From CAWFXC01 sp963819735 (lineage in GTDB: Bacteria; Actinomycetota; Acidimicrobiia; IMCC26256; DASPTH01), in contig CAWFXC010000001.1 of NCBI GenBank assembly GCA_963819735.1, positions 2,108,001 through 2,172,000 on the forward strand: a stretch of DNA of 64,000 bases. Reading direction: 5' to 3'. Shown one piece after another: positions 52,942 to 61,334 of the stretch. Below the pieces are notes generated by a model, which made no database searches, had not been told where the DNA came from, and was given only the letters and a program-made list of their open reading frames with translations. Each line of letters begins with the position of its first letter. The stretch's first letter is position 1. The position numbers and the translations under genes are program-made.

Positions 52942-53948
52942 CCCCTCGTGTTCACCTCACCGACGAAGAAGTCGAGGAGCTCCTCGGCGCCTACGCGCTC
53001 GACGCGTGCGACCCCGCCGAGGTCGTCGCGATCGAGGCCGTGCTCGCCCGCCGCGCCGACCTGGCCCGTGAAGCCGACCGGCTCACGAATGCCGCCAGTT
53101 GGATCGGTGCCACCGAAGCCCTCGAGCCACCCGGCGGCCTCCGCGACAACGTGTTGCACGCGGCGCGGGCCCGGCGCCAGGGACCGGCCGACCCGGTCAT
53201 CGACCTCTACGTCTCGATGTCGGAGCGGCTCGGCCGCATCATCGACGCGCTGCCCGACGAAGCCCTCGACGTCGTCACGCCGAACGGGCTGTCGGCGCGC
53301 GACCTCGTCGTGCACATGGCGTCCCAGGAGAGCCTGCTCGCCCAGAACCTCGGCGTGCCGACGATCCCCGACCTCGTCGAGGGTGAGATCGCGCCGCGCA
53401 CGTATGCGCTCCTGCCGCGCTACGCAAACACCGAGCTCGATGGCGCGATCGACCTCTGGCGCGACTCGGTCGAGGCGAACCGCGCGTGGGCAGTCGCCAA
53501 CACGGATCGCACCGCGATCTGGCGCGGCCTCGGACTCACCCGCGACGACACGTTGCTCGTGCGATCGTTCGAGGCCTGGGTGCACACCGACGATCTGTGT
53601 CGCGCCGCAGGGATGGCAACGATGCCGCCCGAGCCGCGCTACCTCTCACTGATGTCGGATCTCGCGGGTCGCATCCTGCCGCTCGCGTTGGTCGTCGCCG
53701 GGCGCGAGCGCGCGGGCAAGACGGCGCGGCTGGTGCTCACGGGCGACGGCGGTGGCGAATGGCTGGTGGCGATGGACGCCGGTGAGCCCGACGCCGTTGC
53801 GGACGTCACCGTCACCGCCGACGTCATCGACTGGTGTTGTCTCGTCGGCGATCGGATCGCCGTGAGCGACCTCGAGTACTCGGTGGAGGGCGATGCGTCG
53901 TTGGCGCGGGACCTCGTCGAATCAGCGTCGTCGCTGGCGACGTTGTAG
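52938..53948 (+). CDS. Anti-sigma-like domain fused to a mycothiol-type (MDMPI/DinB) domain
   Basis: 336 residues from GTG 52938. The first 80 residues (TDEEVEELLGAYALDACDPAEVVAIEAVLARRADLAREADRLTNAASWIGA) resemble the helical sigma-binding part of RskA-type anti-sigma factors. They lack the zinc-binding H-x-x-x-C-x-x-C. From about residue 90 it continues as a maleylpyruvate-isomerase/DinB-like helical bundle: DLYVSMSERLGRIIDALPDEALD, NGLSARDLVVHMASQESLLAQ, RSFEAWVHTDDLCRAAG. A small C-terminal domain (TARLVLTGDGGGEWLVAMDAGE) is also family-like. No membrane segment is seen, so it would be a soluble regulator. Sensing of thiol or mycothiol status is an inference. Confidence 0.75.
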   Translation: MTPRVHLTDEEVEELLGAYALDACDPAEVVAIEAVLARRADLAREADRLTNAASWIGATEALEPPGGLRDNVLHAARARRQGPADPVIDLYVSMSERLGRIIDALPDEALDVVTPNGLSARDLVVHMASQESLLAQNLGVPTIPDLVEGEIAPRTYALLPRYANTELDGAIDLWRDSVEANRAWAVANTDRTAIWRGLGLTRDDTLLVRSFEAWVHTDDLCRAAGMATMPPEPRYLSLMSDLAGRILPLALVVAGRERAGKTARLVLTGDGGGEWLVAMDAGEPDAVADVTVTADVIDWCCLVGDRIAVSDLEYSVEGDASLARDLVESASSLATL

Positions 53949-53967
53949 ACCCGGCGCCGGCCGGGTC
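53948..53967. terminator. Hairpin shared by two convergent stop codons
   Basis: GACCCGGC-GCCG-GCCGGGTC, perfect 8-bp stem. It spans the last base of the plus-strand stop codon (53946-53948) and reaches into the minus-strand stop (53966-53968). Confidence 0.6.
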
Positions 53968-54223
53968 AGTCGGTGCCGACCGCGGCGAGCTCCGCTTCGG
54001 CGCTCTTGATCGCCTCGACCAGACGCTCGACCTCGGCGTCGGCGTTCTCGACCGGCGCGCCGGTCTTCTGGCCGTAGACGATGCCGCCCAGCTCCTGCTT
54101 CAGGTCGCCGATGTGCGACTCCAGCTTGTGGCTGTCGAGCTTCTCCTGGCCCGCCTTGACGCCTTCCTTGGCCTTGTCGGCGGCGGTCTGCGCGGTTTCC
54201 TTGACCTTGTCGAGCAAGCCCAT
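53966..54223 (-). CDS. Small charged helical protein (LEA/CsbD-like)
   Basis: 85 residues: MGLLDKVKETAQTAADKAKEG, then KAGQEKLDSHKLESHIGDLKQELG and AEVERLVEAIKSAEAELA. Two amphipathic helices rich in Lys, Glu and Ala recall CsbD and LEA stress proteins, and a Gly-Gly-x-V-Y-G-Q turn separates them. ATG 54223 has GAGGAG upstream and a TACAAT -10 box at 54269-54264 about 40 nt away. It may bind membranes or help under desiccation; this rests only on composition. Confidence 0.75.
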   Translation of the reverse strand: MGLLDKVKETAQTAADKAKEGVKAGQEKLDSHKLESHIGDLKQELGGIVYGQKTGAPVENADAEVERLVEAIKSAEAELAAVGTD

Positions 54224-54263
54224 GCGACACTCCTCGTGAACGTGCGGTCCGGTGGGGACGCGA

Positions 54264-54269
54264 ATTGTA
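54264..54269 (-). promoter_or_regulatory. -10 box for small helical protein gene
   Basis: TACAAT on the minus strand, matching the consensus at five of six positions. It gives a leader of about 34 nt with GAGGAG before ATG 54223. Confidence 0.55.
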
Positions 54270-54306
54270 CGGGGTGACCGCGCGCGTCGCCGCAGCCATC
54301 GCCTCG

Positions 54307-56757
54307 TCAGGCGGGTTGCTGCTCGACGAGCACGAGGCGCGGTGACGCGAGGGCCTCCGGCGGCGCGAGGTGGTACCCCTGCGCGCGGTCGCACCCGAGC
54401 TCCCGCAGGCGGACGCGTTGCTCCTCGGTCTCGACGCCTTCGGCGGCCACGACCATGCCGAGCGCGTGCGCCATGTCGATGGTCCCCGCCACGATGGCGT
54501 CGTCGGCGGCGCTGCGACCGAGGCCGGAGACGAACATGCCGTCGACCTTCAGCTCGTCGAACGGGAACCGCCGGAGGTACGTGAGCGAGGAGCCGCCGGT
54601 GCCGAAGTCGTCGATGGCCAGACGGAGCCCGAGCTCCTTCAGCGCGCGCAACGCCTCGCTCATGGTGTCGAGGTCGTCGAGCAGGACGCCCTCGGCGACC
54701 TCGAGGCACACGGTGCCGGGATCGAGACCGAAGTCGCGCACGACGCGCCCGACCATCGACGGGAAGTCGGGCCGATGCAGCTGTCGGGACGAGAGGTTGG
54801 TCGCGACCGCCAACGCCCCTCCGTTCGGGCCGATGGTGCGCGCGGCGCGGGCGGTCTCGCACACGCGCTGTAGCACCCATTCGCCGATCGGCACGATGAC
54901 GCCGGTCTCCTCCGCGACCTTGATGAAGTCCTTGGGTGCGACGAGACCCTGCGTGGGGTGCTCCCACCGCAGCAGCGCCTCGGCCGCGACGCGGTCGCCG
55001 GTGGCGAGGTCGAACTGGGGCTGGAAGAGCACGCGCAGCTCGTTGCGACCGAGCGCCTGGCGCAACGCCCGTTCGGTGAGCAGCCGGGAGACGGCCTGCG
55101 TGTGCATCGCGTCGTCGAACAGCTCGTAGCGCGCCCCACCGCGCCGCTTGGCGCGGTACATCGCGGCGTCGGCGTCGCGCAGCAGACTCGTCGCCCGATC
55201 GGACGAGTGCCCGGTGACCGCGATCCCGATGCTCGCCGACACCGTCACTTCGGCGTGCTCGAGCGCGAACGGTTGCGCGAACGCTTCAGCGGCGCGCTCG
55301 GCCAGCTCCTCGGCCTGGTGTTCGTCGGCGAGGTCTTCGCACAGCACCACGAACTCGTCACCACCGAACCGGGCGATGGTGTCCTGCCGGCGGACCGTCG
55401 CGCCCAGCCGTCGGCTCACCGCGACGAGCAGTTCGTCGCCGGTCTCGTGGCCGAGGCCGTCGTTGACGTGCTTGAAGCGGTCGAGGTCGATGAACAGCAC
55501 GCCGACCTTGGCGTCGTCGCGCAACCGCGACAGCGCGTGCTCGAGCCGGTCCTGGGCCAGCGCCCGGTTCGGCAGACCGGTGAGTGTGTCGTGGAGGGCG
55601 CGGTGTCCGAGCTGGCGGGTGTGCTCGGCCCGGTCGATCACGAGGGCGACGAGATCGCGGGTGCGCTCCATGAGCGCGAGCTCGGCCGCGGTGGGATCGC
55701 GCACGGTACGCAGGTAGAGCCCGAGCAGCCCGAGGAAGGCGGAGCCGTCGGGAGTGCGGATCGGCACCGACCACACCCCGCGCAGCCCGTAGGAGAGGCA
55801 GAGCTCGGTGATGTCGGCGCGGGGCCCGGTGGCCTCGAGGTCGCGGATGATGGAGAGCTCGGTCGTGCTGAGGGAGGCCTCGATGTCGTCGACGGCCGTG
55901 AGCTCGGTCATGCGTTGGATGTGGTCGGCCGGCAGTGAGGGCGCGGCCACGCTCTCGAGCCGTCCGGTCTCGCGATCGAGCAGCCGGATCGTGCCCGACG
56001 CGTCGGGCACGAATTCCTCCACCGCGGCGAGAAGCGTCGACAGGGTCTCGGGGATCGACGCGTCGGCGAGGATGAGCTCGAGCACGCGGGTCTCCGCCGC
56101 AGTCAGGGCGTCGGCGCGCTTGCGGTCGGTGATCTCGCGCAAGTTGCCCACGATGCCGCGCACCGCGGGCTCGGCGAGTTGGTTCGTCCACGTGGCCTCG
56201 ATCCACCGCCACGCTTCACCGTTCCACACCTTGAACTCGGTGGTGACGGGACGGCCGGGATTGCCCACCAGCTCGTCGTGGAGCACGAGCGCCTGCGCGA
56301 CGCCGTCGGGATCGAGGAACTCGATGAAGCTCTGGCCGATCAGGTCGTCGACGGATTGTCCGAAGATCGGGGTGACGGCGGGGCTCACGTAGAGCACGCG
56401 ACCCTCGGTGGAGATCACGGTGATGATGTCGGCCGCGTGCTGGACCAGGGCGCGGAACCGCGCTTCGCTCTCACCGAGGACCTCGCGGGCCTGATTCGAC
56501 TCGCTCACCAGCCGGGCGATCCGCCACGCCACGAGCGCCACGGCCACCAGGGCGACGGCGGCGAGGACGTCGAAGAGGAACGACTGGGTGAGCCCGGCGG
56601 GGGCGAGGAGGGCCACCGCCGCCAGTCCGAGGCCACCCGCGACGAAGCACCAGATCGCCCGGTCCGAAAGGCCTCCCGACGCCTGCTCTTCGGGAACCCT
56701 GATCTCGGTCCCTGCCACTGTGGCTGCCACGGTGCCAGCCGCGCTTCCGCTGGTCAT
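54307..56757 (-). CDS. Membrane PAS-GAF-GGDEF-EAL protein
   Basis: 816 residues. Two membrane helices (AIWCFVAGGLGLAAVALLA, FLFDVLAAVALVAVALVAW), a PAS domain (FRALVQHAADIITVISTEGRVLYVSPA) with PAC tail, a GAF domain (LSTLLAAVEEFVPDASGTIRLLDRE ... GLRGVWSVPIRTPDG), GGDEF (DTLTGLPNRALAQDRL, ARFGGDEFVVLCEDLA) and EAL (AEALLRWEHPTQGLVAP, NLSSRQLHRPDF, IDDFGTGGSSLTYLRRFPFDELKVDGMFV, AEGVETEEQ, QGYHLAPP). Both catalytic sites look intact, so it may make and degrade cyclic di-GMP. A palindrome sits within its promoter. Confidence 0.92.
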   Translation of the reverse strand: MTSGSAAGTVAATVAGTEIRVPEEQASGGLSDRAIWCFVAGGLGLAAVALLAPAGLTQSFLFDVLAAVALVAVALVAWRIARLVSESNQAREVLGESEARFRALVQHAADIITVISTEGRVLYVSPAVTPIFGQSVDDLIGQSFIEFLDPDGVAQALVLHDELVGNPGRPVTTEFKVWNGEAWRWIEATWTNQLAEPAVRGIVGNLREITDRKRADALTAAETRVLELILADASIPETLSTLLAAVEEFVPDASGTIRLLDRETGRLESVAAPSLPADHIQRMTELTAVDDIEASLSTTELSIIRDLEATGPRADITELCLSYGLRGVWSVPIRTPDGSAFLGLLGLYLRTVRDPTAAELALMERTRDLVALVIDRAEHTRQLGHRALHDTLTGLPNRALAQDRLEHALSRLRDDAKVGVLFIDLDRFKHVNDGLGHETGDELLVAVSRRLGATVRRQDTIARFGGDEFVVLCEDLADEHQAEELAERAAEAFAQPFALEHAEVTVSASIGIAVTGHSSDRATSLLRDADAAMYRAKRRGGARYELFDDAMHTQAVSRLLTERALRQALGRNELRVLFQPQFDLATGDRVAAEALLRWEHPTQGLVAPKDFIKVAEETGVIVPIGEWVLQRVCETARAARTIGPNGGALAVATNLSSRQLHRPDFPSMVGRVVRDFGLDPGTVCLEVAEGVLLDDLDTMSEALRALKELGLRLAIDDFGTGGSSLTYLRRFPFDELKVDGMFVSGLGRSAADDAIVAGTIDMAHALGMVVAAEGVETEEQRVRLRELGCDRAQGYHLAPPEALASPRLVLVEQQPA

Positions 56758-56766
56758 TCGGATTGG

Positions 56767-56795
56767 ACGTTAATCTGCCACTGTCAGTGATGCAA
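56767..56795 (-). promoter_or_regulatory. Promoter with internal palindrome
   Basis: On the minus strand TTGCAT (56795-56790), a 17-nt spacer, then TAACGT (56772-56767), nine bases before ATG 56757. The spacer holds CACTG-A-CAGTG (56789-56779), an 11-bp palindrome that could bind a repressor. Confidence 0.55.
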
Positions 56796-56941
56796 AACCC
56801 ACTGAGAATGGCAATTTCGCCTGGGAAGATCGGTTCCGGGCCCGGGACGGTCCACGGGAGGTGTGCGACACTGCGCGGATCGCGCCGCGGTCGGCCGACC
56901 GAGGTCGCCGAGCGGTCAGAAAGCGGTCAGGAGGGGGAGCG

Positions 56942-57790
56942 ATGCACGACTTCCGGGAGCGGGTAGCCGTGGTGACCGGCGGGGCCAGTGGCATCGGACG
57001 GGCCCTGGCGGTCCGATTCGCCGCCGAAGGCATGCGCGTGGTGCTCGCCGACGTGGAGAGTGCGGCGCTCGCCGCCACCGTGGCCGAACTGGAAGCTGGG
57101 GGCGCAACGGTCGTGGGGGTCGAGGCGAATGTGGCGGTCGCCGCCGACGTCGACGCGGTGCGCGACCGGGCGCTCGACGCCTTCGGTGCGGTGCACCTGG
57201 TGTGCAACAACGCCGGGGTGGGCGGCGCCGGGATCGTCGGTGGCCCGCTCGAGGTGTGGGAGTGGGTGGTGGGCGTGAACCTCTGGGGGGTCGTGCACGG
57301 CTGCCACTCGTTCCTCCCCCTGCTGCTCGAGCAGAACGAGGGGCACGTGGTGAACACCGCGTCGGTGGCGGGCCTCGGCGGTGTGGCCGGGCTCGGCATG
57401 TACTGCACGACCAAGTTCGCGGTCGTCGGGCTGAGCGAGTCGCTGTTCTACGACCTCGCCGGGTTGGGGTCGGCGGTCGGCGTGTCAGTGCTGTGCCCGG
57501 GCTTCGTGCAGACCCGTATCGGCGACTCGGCCCGGAACGCGCCTCCCGCACTCGCCGACTGGGTGACCACCCCACCGGCCGAAGGGGCGCGCAACTTCGC
57601 CAGCGCATTGGCGGCTGCGGGGATCCCGGCGGCCGACGTCGCCGACGCGGTGTTCGCCGCGGTGCGCGACCGCCGGTTCTTCGTGCTCCCGCATCCGCGC
57701 GCGGCCCTCGGCACCACCCGGGCCCGCCTCGAGTGGATGCGCGGCGACGGCCCTCCCACGCTCGACATCGAAGGCGCCCTCCAACCCTGA
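56942..57790 (+). CDS. Short-chain dehydrogenase/reductase
   Basis: 282 residues from ATG 56942, with GAGGGGGAG upstream. NAD(P)-binding TGGASGIGRALAVRFAAEGMRVVLADVE, NNAGVGGAG, catalytic Ser in NTASVAGLGG, and M-Y-C-T-T-K (Tyr/Lys pair). VLCPGFVQTRIGDSARN is the substrate loop. The C-terminal helix and RRFFVLPHPRA are shared by a group of SDRs of unknown substrate. It is divergent from the PAS-GAF-GGDEF-EAL gene. Confidence 0.88.
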   Translation: MHDFRERVAVVTGGASGIGRALAVRFAAEGMRVVLADVESAALAATVAELEAGGATVVGVEANVAVAADVDAVRDRALDAFGAVHLVCNNAGVGGAGIVGGPLEVWEWVVGVNLWGVVHGCHSFLPLLLEQNEGHVVNTASVAGLGGVAGLGMYCTTKFAVVGLSESLFYDLAGLGSAVGVSVLCPGFVQTRIGDSARNAPPALADWVTTPPAEGARNFASALAAAGIPAADVADAVFAAVRDRRFFVLPHPRAALGTTRARLEWMRGDGPPTLDIEGALQP

Positions 57791-57818
57791 CCTCTGCTCC
57801 GCCCCCAAACCCACCAAC

Positions 57819-57858
57819 GTGCGTCGCTCGAGGCCCCATGCGGCCTGTGGCGACGCAG
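57819..57858. terminator. Inverted repeat between convergent genes
   Basis: GCGTCGC (57821-57827) pairs with GCGACGC (57850-57856) around an inner GGCC/GGCC; C-rich and G-rich flanks extend the pairing. It lies between the SDR and amidase 3' ends and probably ends both transcripts. Confidence 0.5.
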
Positions 57859-57904
57859 GTTCGGGGGTTGTGGGGGTGTCAGGGCATGTGGGGGTTGTCG
57901 GGGG

Positions 57905-59344
57905 TCAGGGGTGGCGGTCGGTCCAGGGGCGGGCGGATTCGAGCTGGGCCGCGACGCGGAGGAGGACGTCTTCGCGTCCGGGCGCAGCGACGAGTTGCAC
58001 GCCGATGGGCAGGCCGTCGTGCCATGCGAGTGGGAGTGAGATGGCGGGCTGGCCGCTGATGTTGAAGGGCAGGGTGAACGCGGCGTACGGGATCGCGGCC
58101 ACGCCCGCGAGGTCGGCGTCGTCGCCGCGTACCTCGCCGACGGTCGCGGGCGGCGCGGCCATCGTCGGCGTGAGGAGGAGATCGAAGGCGCCGCCGTCGG
58201 GTTCCCACCAGCGCACCATGCGACGAGTCCACGCCGAAACGCCCTCGGTGGCGGCGACGTAGTCGGCGGCCGGGATCGAGCGGCCGATCTCGCTCTGCGC
58301 CCACGTGTAGGGCTCGACGTCGTCGGCGGTGATCGGACGGCCGGCCGTCGCCGCCAGCCGGTCGACGTCGCGGGCAGTCGACGCGCCCATGATGGTGAGG
58401 AAGTTGCCGAGCAACTCGAGGTCGTCGAGCGCGTCGGGGGCGGCGATCTCCACGTGGTGCCCGAGGTCGCGCTCGAGGAACGTCGCGACGTCGTCGGCCG
58501 CCGACACGCACGACGGGTCCACCCCCACGAGATCGCCGGGTGTGCGGTCGGAACCGATCCCGATGCGGAGCCGCCCGGGGTCGGCGCCGACCTCTTCGCG
58601 GAACGGACGTGCCGGGGGCGCGGCCGCGTACGGGTCACCCGGCATCATCCCGGCGATCACGTCGAGCACCGCGGCGGTGTCGCGGACGGTGCGGGTGAGG
58701 GCGTGCCGGACGACGAGCCCGCCCCACGCCTCGCCCTCAGCGGGGCCGAGCGATACCCGGCCCCGGGTGGGTTTGAGCCCGACCAGCCCGCATGCGCTGG
58801 CGGGAATGCGGATGGAACCGCCGCCGTCGCCCGCATGCCCGAGCGGCACCATGCCCGACGCCACTGCCGCGCCGGTACCCCCACTCGATCCGCCCGGCGA
58901 GCGGTCGAGGTCCCACGGGTTGCGGGTCGGGCCGTAGGCGAGGGGTTCGGTGGTGGGGAGCAGCCCGAACTCGGGCGTGTTGGTCTTGCCCACGATGACG
59001 AAGCCGGCGCCGCGCAGCTTGGCGAACAGGTACGAGTCGTGGTCGGCGCGGTGGCCGAGATCGCGCAGGAGTCGATTGCCCATATGGAGTGGTTCGCCGG
59101 CGAGTTGGCCGTCGAGATCCTTTACCACGATGGGCACGCCGCGGAACGGGCCGGGCGCCGGGTCGACGGCCTCCTCCCGCGCTCGCTCGAACCGGGGATG
59201 GATCACCGCGTTGAGCGCGGGGTTGCGGTGCTCGATGCGCGCGATCGCGGCATCGACGAGCTCGAGCGGCTTGGCCGCGCCGGTCCGTACGAGCCGCGCC
59301 TGCGCGGTTGCGTCGAGTACGGCCAGGTCGTCCGGGTCGGGCAT
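57905..59344 (-). CDS. Amidase-signature family hydrolase
   Basis: 479 residues from ATG 59344. Catalytic Lys in PIVVKDLDGQLAG, cis-Ser region SPGGSSGGTGAAVASGMVP, nucleophile Ser in GDGGGSIRIPASACGLVGLKPT. The C-terminus ISGQPAISLPLAWHDGLPIGVQLVA is typical. It hydrolyses an amide; it is distinct from GatA, which lies elsewhere in the window, and has no GatB-like partner. ATG 59374 is an alternative, but a TACCGT box seven bases before 59344 supports the shorter, leaderless form. It follows the ligase gene by 40 nt on the same strand. Confidence 0.9.
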   Translation of the reverse strand: MPDPDDLAVLDATAQARLVRTGAAKPLELVDAAIARIEHRNPALNAVIHPRFERAREEAVDPAPGPFRGVPIVVKDLDGQLAGEPLHMGNRLLRDLGHRADHDSYLFAKLRGAGFVIVGKTNTPEFGLLPTTEPLAYGPTRNPWDLDRSPGGSSGGTGAAVASGMVPLGHAGDGGGSIRIPASACGLVGLKPTRGRVSLGPAEGEAWGGLVVRHALTRTVRDTAAVLDVIAGMMPGDPYAAAPPARPFREEVGADPGRLRIGIGSDRTPGDLVGVDPSCVSAADDVATFLERDLGHHVEIAAPDALDDLELLGNFLTIMGASTARDVDRLAATAGRPITADDVEPYTWAQSEIGRSIPAADYVAATEGVSAWTRRMVRWWEPDGGAFDLLLTPTMAAPPATVGEVRGDDADLAGVAAIPYAAFTLPFNISGQPAISLPLAWHDGLPIGVQLVAAPGREDVLLRVAAQLESARPWTDRHP

Positions 59345-59351
59345 GCGGGCG

Positions 59352-59357
59352 ACGGTA
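59352..59357 (-). promoter_or_regulatory. -10 box for leaderless amidase gene
   Basis: TACCGT on the minus strand, seven bases before ATG 59344. Confidence 0.45.
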
Positions 59358-59384
59358 ACCGGGTGGCGCATCGCCCGCCTACTG

Positions 59385-60368
59385 CTACTCGCGTACGACG
59401 TCGGCCGCGGGCTTGTCGTCGCGGATGCCGCGGAAGCGGGGCGCGCGCAGGACACCGGCGGTGGTCCAGTTCTGGAACGCGACCTCGACGACGACGACCG
59501 GCTCCACCCACACCGGCCCCGGCAGCTTCGGCACCGCGAGGAACGGGCTCGTCTCGCGGCGCAACGGCGCCAGGCGCTGCTCGAGCTGCGTACGCGTGCC
59601 CTCGTCGAGACCCGACCCGACCCGGCCCGCGAACCGCAGCCGCTGGCGGTCGTTCCCGGCGCCGTCGCCCCCACCGTCGTCGTGGTAGCCGACGAGGAGC
59701 GAACCGAGCCGGCCGTCGAGCCGACCCGCGCCGGTGAGCCAACCGCCGACCACCAGCTCCTGGCCGTGCGTCGGCTTCACCTTCAGCCACGCGTCGGCGC
59801 GCCGGCCGGGGAGGTAGGGGCTGTCGAGGCGCTTGGCGACCACACCCTCGAGGCCGAGCTGTTGACTCGTGCTGAGCATGGCGGCGCCGTCGCCCACCGT
59901 CGACGGCGGGGTCTGCCAGTGCGGGCCGGTGAGCCCGAGGCGTTCCACGAGCGCGCGCCGCTCGGTGTAGGGAAGCGCGCACGTCGAGTGCCCGTCGAGC
60001 CAGAGCACGTCGAACACCATGTAGACCACCGGTGTCTCGCCCACCATCCGGCGCACCGCGGCGGCCGACCCCGCGTGCATCCGGGGCTGGAGCCGTTCGA
60101 AGCTGGGGACGCCCGAGTCGTCGAGCGCGACGATCTCGCCGTCGAGCACGGTATCGACGCCGGGCAGGGCGTCGGCGATGGCGCCCAACTCCGGGTAGCG
60201 GGCGGTCACGTCGTTGTCGTTGCGCGACGTGATGCGCACTCGCCCCTGATCGGCCCGGTCACCGGCCGCGTGGTCGACGGCCAGCAGCGCCCGCATCCCG
60301 TCCCACTTCATCTCGTAGGCCCAGCGACCGTCGTCGGGCGGCGGTGCTTCCGAGGCCACCGCCAGCAT
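59385..60368 (-). CDS. ATP-dependent DNA ligase (LigC/LigD catalytic type)
   Basis: 327 residues. Adenylation domain with WAYEMKWDGMRALLAV (AMP-accepting Lys), ITSRNDNDVTARYPEL, VLDGEIVALDD, MVFDVLWLDG, LEGVVAKRLDSPYLPGRRADAWLKVK. The OB fold follows (ELVVGGWLTGAGRLDGRLGSLLVGYHD, PVWVEPVVVVEVAFQNWTTAGVLRAPRF). It lacks the primase and nuclease domains of LigD, and no Ku gene is in the window, so it resembles stand-alone LigC of mycobacteria, active in base-excision or backup end joining. The likely start is ATG 60368; PMLA is the usual N-terminus of the family. Confidence 0.9.
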   Translation of the reverse strand: MLAVASEAPPPDDGRWAYEMKWDGMRALLAVDHAAGDRADQGRVRITSRNDNDVTARYPELGAIADALPGVDTVLDGEIVALDDSGVPSFERLQPRMHAGSAAAVRRMVGETPVVYMVFDVLWLDGHSTCALPYTERRALVERLGLTGPHWQTPPSTVGDGAAMLSTSQQLGLEGVVAKRLDSPYLPGRRADAWLKVKPTHGQELVVGGWLTGAGRLDGRLGSLLVGYHDDGGGDGAGNDRQRLRFAGRVGSGLDEGTRTQLEQRLAPLRRETSPFLAVPKLPGPVWVEPVVVVEVAFQNWTTAGVLRAPRFRGIRDDKPAADVVRE

Positions 60369-60414
60369 GGGCCGGAGATCTCGCGGGACGGCGGGTCGGG
60401 CTGCGATGCTGCCG

Positions 60415-60446
60415 AGGGTACCGATCCCGCGGGATCGCGCTACCGT
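60415..60446. promoter_or_regulatory. Divergent promoter region with 14-bp palindrome (ligC/menB)
   Basis: TACCCT (60420-60415, minus) and TACCGT (60441-60446, plus) are possible -10 boxes pointing away from each other. Between them is the perfect palindrome GATCCCGCGGGATC (60423-60436), a candidate operator for both genes. Confidence 0.5.
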
Positions 60447-60488
60447 GACCCGTTCGTAGGAGTGATTGCTCCGAGAGTGGAGACGCCC

Positions 60489-61334
60489 ATGAATACCAGC
60501 CGAGAGATCCGCCCCGGTGCCGACTGGCAGGTGCTCGACGCCGGCTACGGCGACATCCGCTACGAGACGTCGGACGGAATCGCCAAGATCACCATCTGCC
60601 GGCCCGAGGTACGCAACGCCTTCCGGCCCCAGACCCTGTTCGAGCTCCAGGACGCCTTCGAGCGGGCCCGCAACGACCGCGACATCGGGGTCATCGTGCT
60701 CACCGGGGAGGGCCCGGATGCCTTCTGCTCGGGCGGCGACCAGCGCATCCGCGGCGACGACGGCTACGTCGGCGACGACGGCATCGGCCGCCTCAACGTG
60801 CTCGACCTCCAGATCGCCATCCGCCGACTCCCGAAGCCGGTCGTCGCCATGGTCGCGGGGTACGCGATCGGCGGCGGGCACGTGTTGCACGTGGTGTGCG
60901 ATCTCACGATCGCGGCCGACAACGCGCGCTTCGGCCAGACCGGGCCGCGCGTCGGGTCGTTCGACGGCGGATTCGGGTCGGGGCTGTTGGCGCGCTCGGT
61001 CGGCCAGAAGAAGACCCGCGAGATCTGGTTCCTGTGCCGGCAGTACGACGCGCAACAGGCGCTCGACATGGGTCTCGTGAACACGGTCGTGCCCCTCGAA
61101 GACCTCGAGGTCGAGACCGTCGCGTGGTGCCGCGAGATGCTCGGCCACAGCCCGCTCGCGCTGCGCATGATCAAGGCGTCGTGCAACGCGGCCGACGACG
61201 GCCTCGCGGGGATCCAGCAACTCGCGGGTGACGCCACGCTCCTCTACTACATGAGTGCGGAGGCGCAGGAGGGCAAGCGCGCGTACCTCGAGAAGCGCAA
61301 GCCCGACTTCGACCAGTTCCCGAAGCGCCCGTGA
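60489..61334 (+). CDS. menB: 1,4-dihydroxy-2-naphthoyl-CoA synthase
   Basis: 281 residues, crotonase fold. ITICRPEVRNAFRPQTLFELQDAF, FCSGGDQRIRG, AMVAGYAIGGGHVLHVVCDLTIAAD (oxyanion hole), RFGQTGPRVGSFDGGFGSGLLAR with the MenB-specific Asp, and REIWFLCRQYDAQQALDMGLVN. It closes the second ring of o-succinylbenzoyl-CoA in menaquinone synthesis. menA follows with a GTGA overlap. GGAGA precedes the ATG. Confidence 0.95.
   Translation: MNTSREIRPGADWQVLDAGYGDIRYETSDGIAKITICRPEVRNAFRPQTLFELQDAFERARNDRDIGVIVLTGEGPDAFCSGGDQRIRGDDGYVGDDGIGRLNVLDLQIAIRRLPKPVVAMVAGYAIGGGHVLHVVCDLTIAADNARFGQTGPRVGSFDGGFGSGLLARSVGQKKTREIWFLCRQYDAQQALDMGLVNTVVPLEDLEVETVAWCREMLGHSPLALRMIKASCNAADDGLAGIQQLAGDATLLYYMSAEAQEGKRAYLEKRKPDFDQFPKRP

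Noticed and set aside
59385..60368. Bacterial NHEJ (Ku-LigD) locus
   Set aside because: The ligase has no primase or nuclease domain and no Ku gene is nearby.
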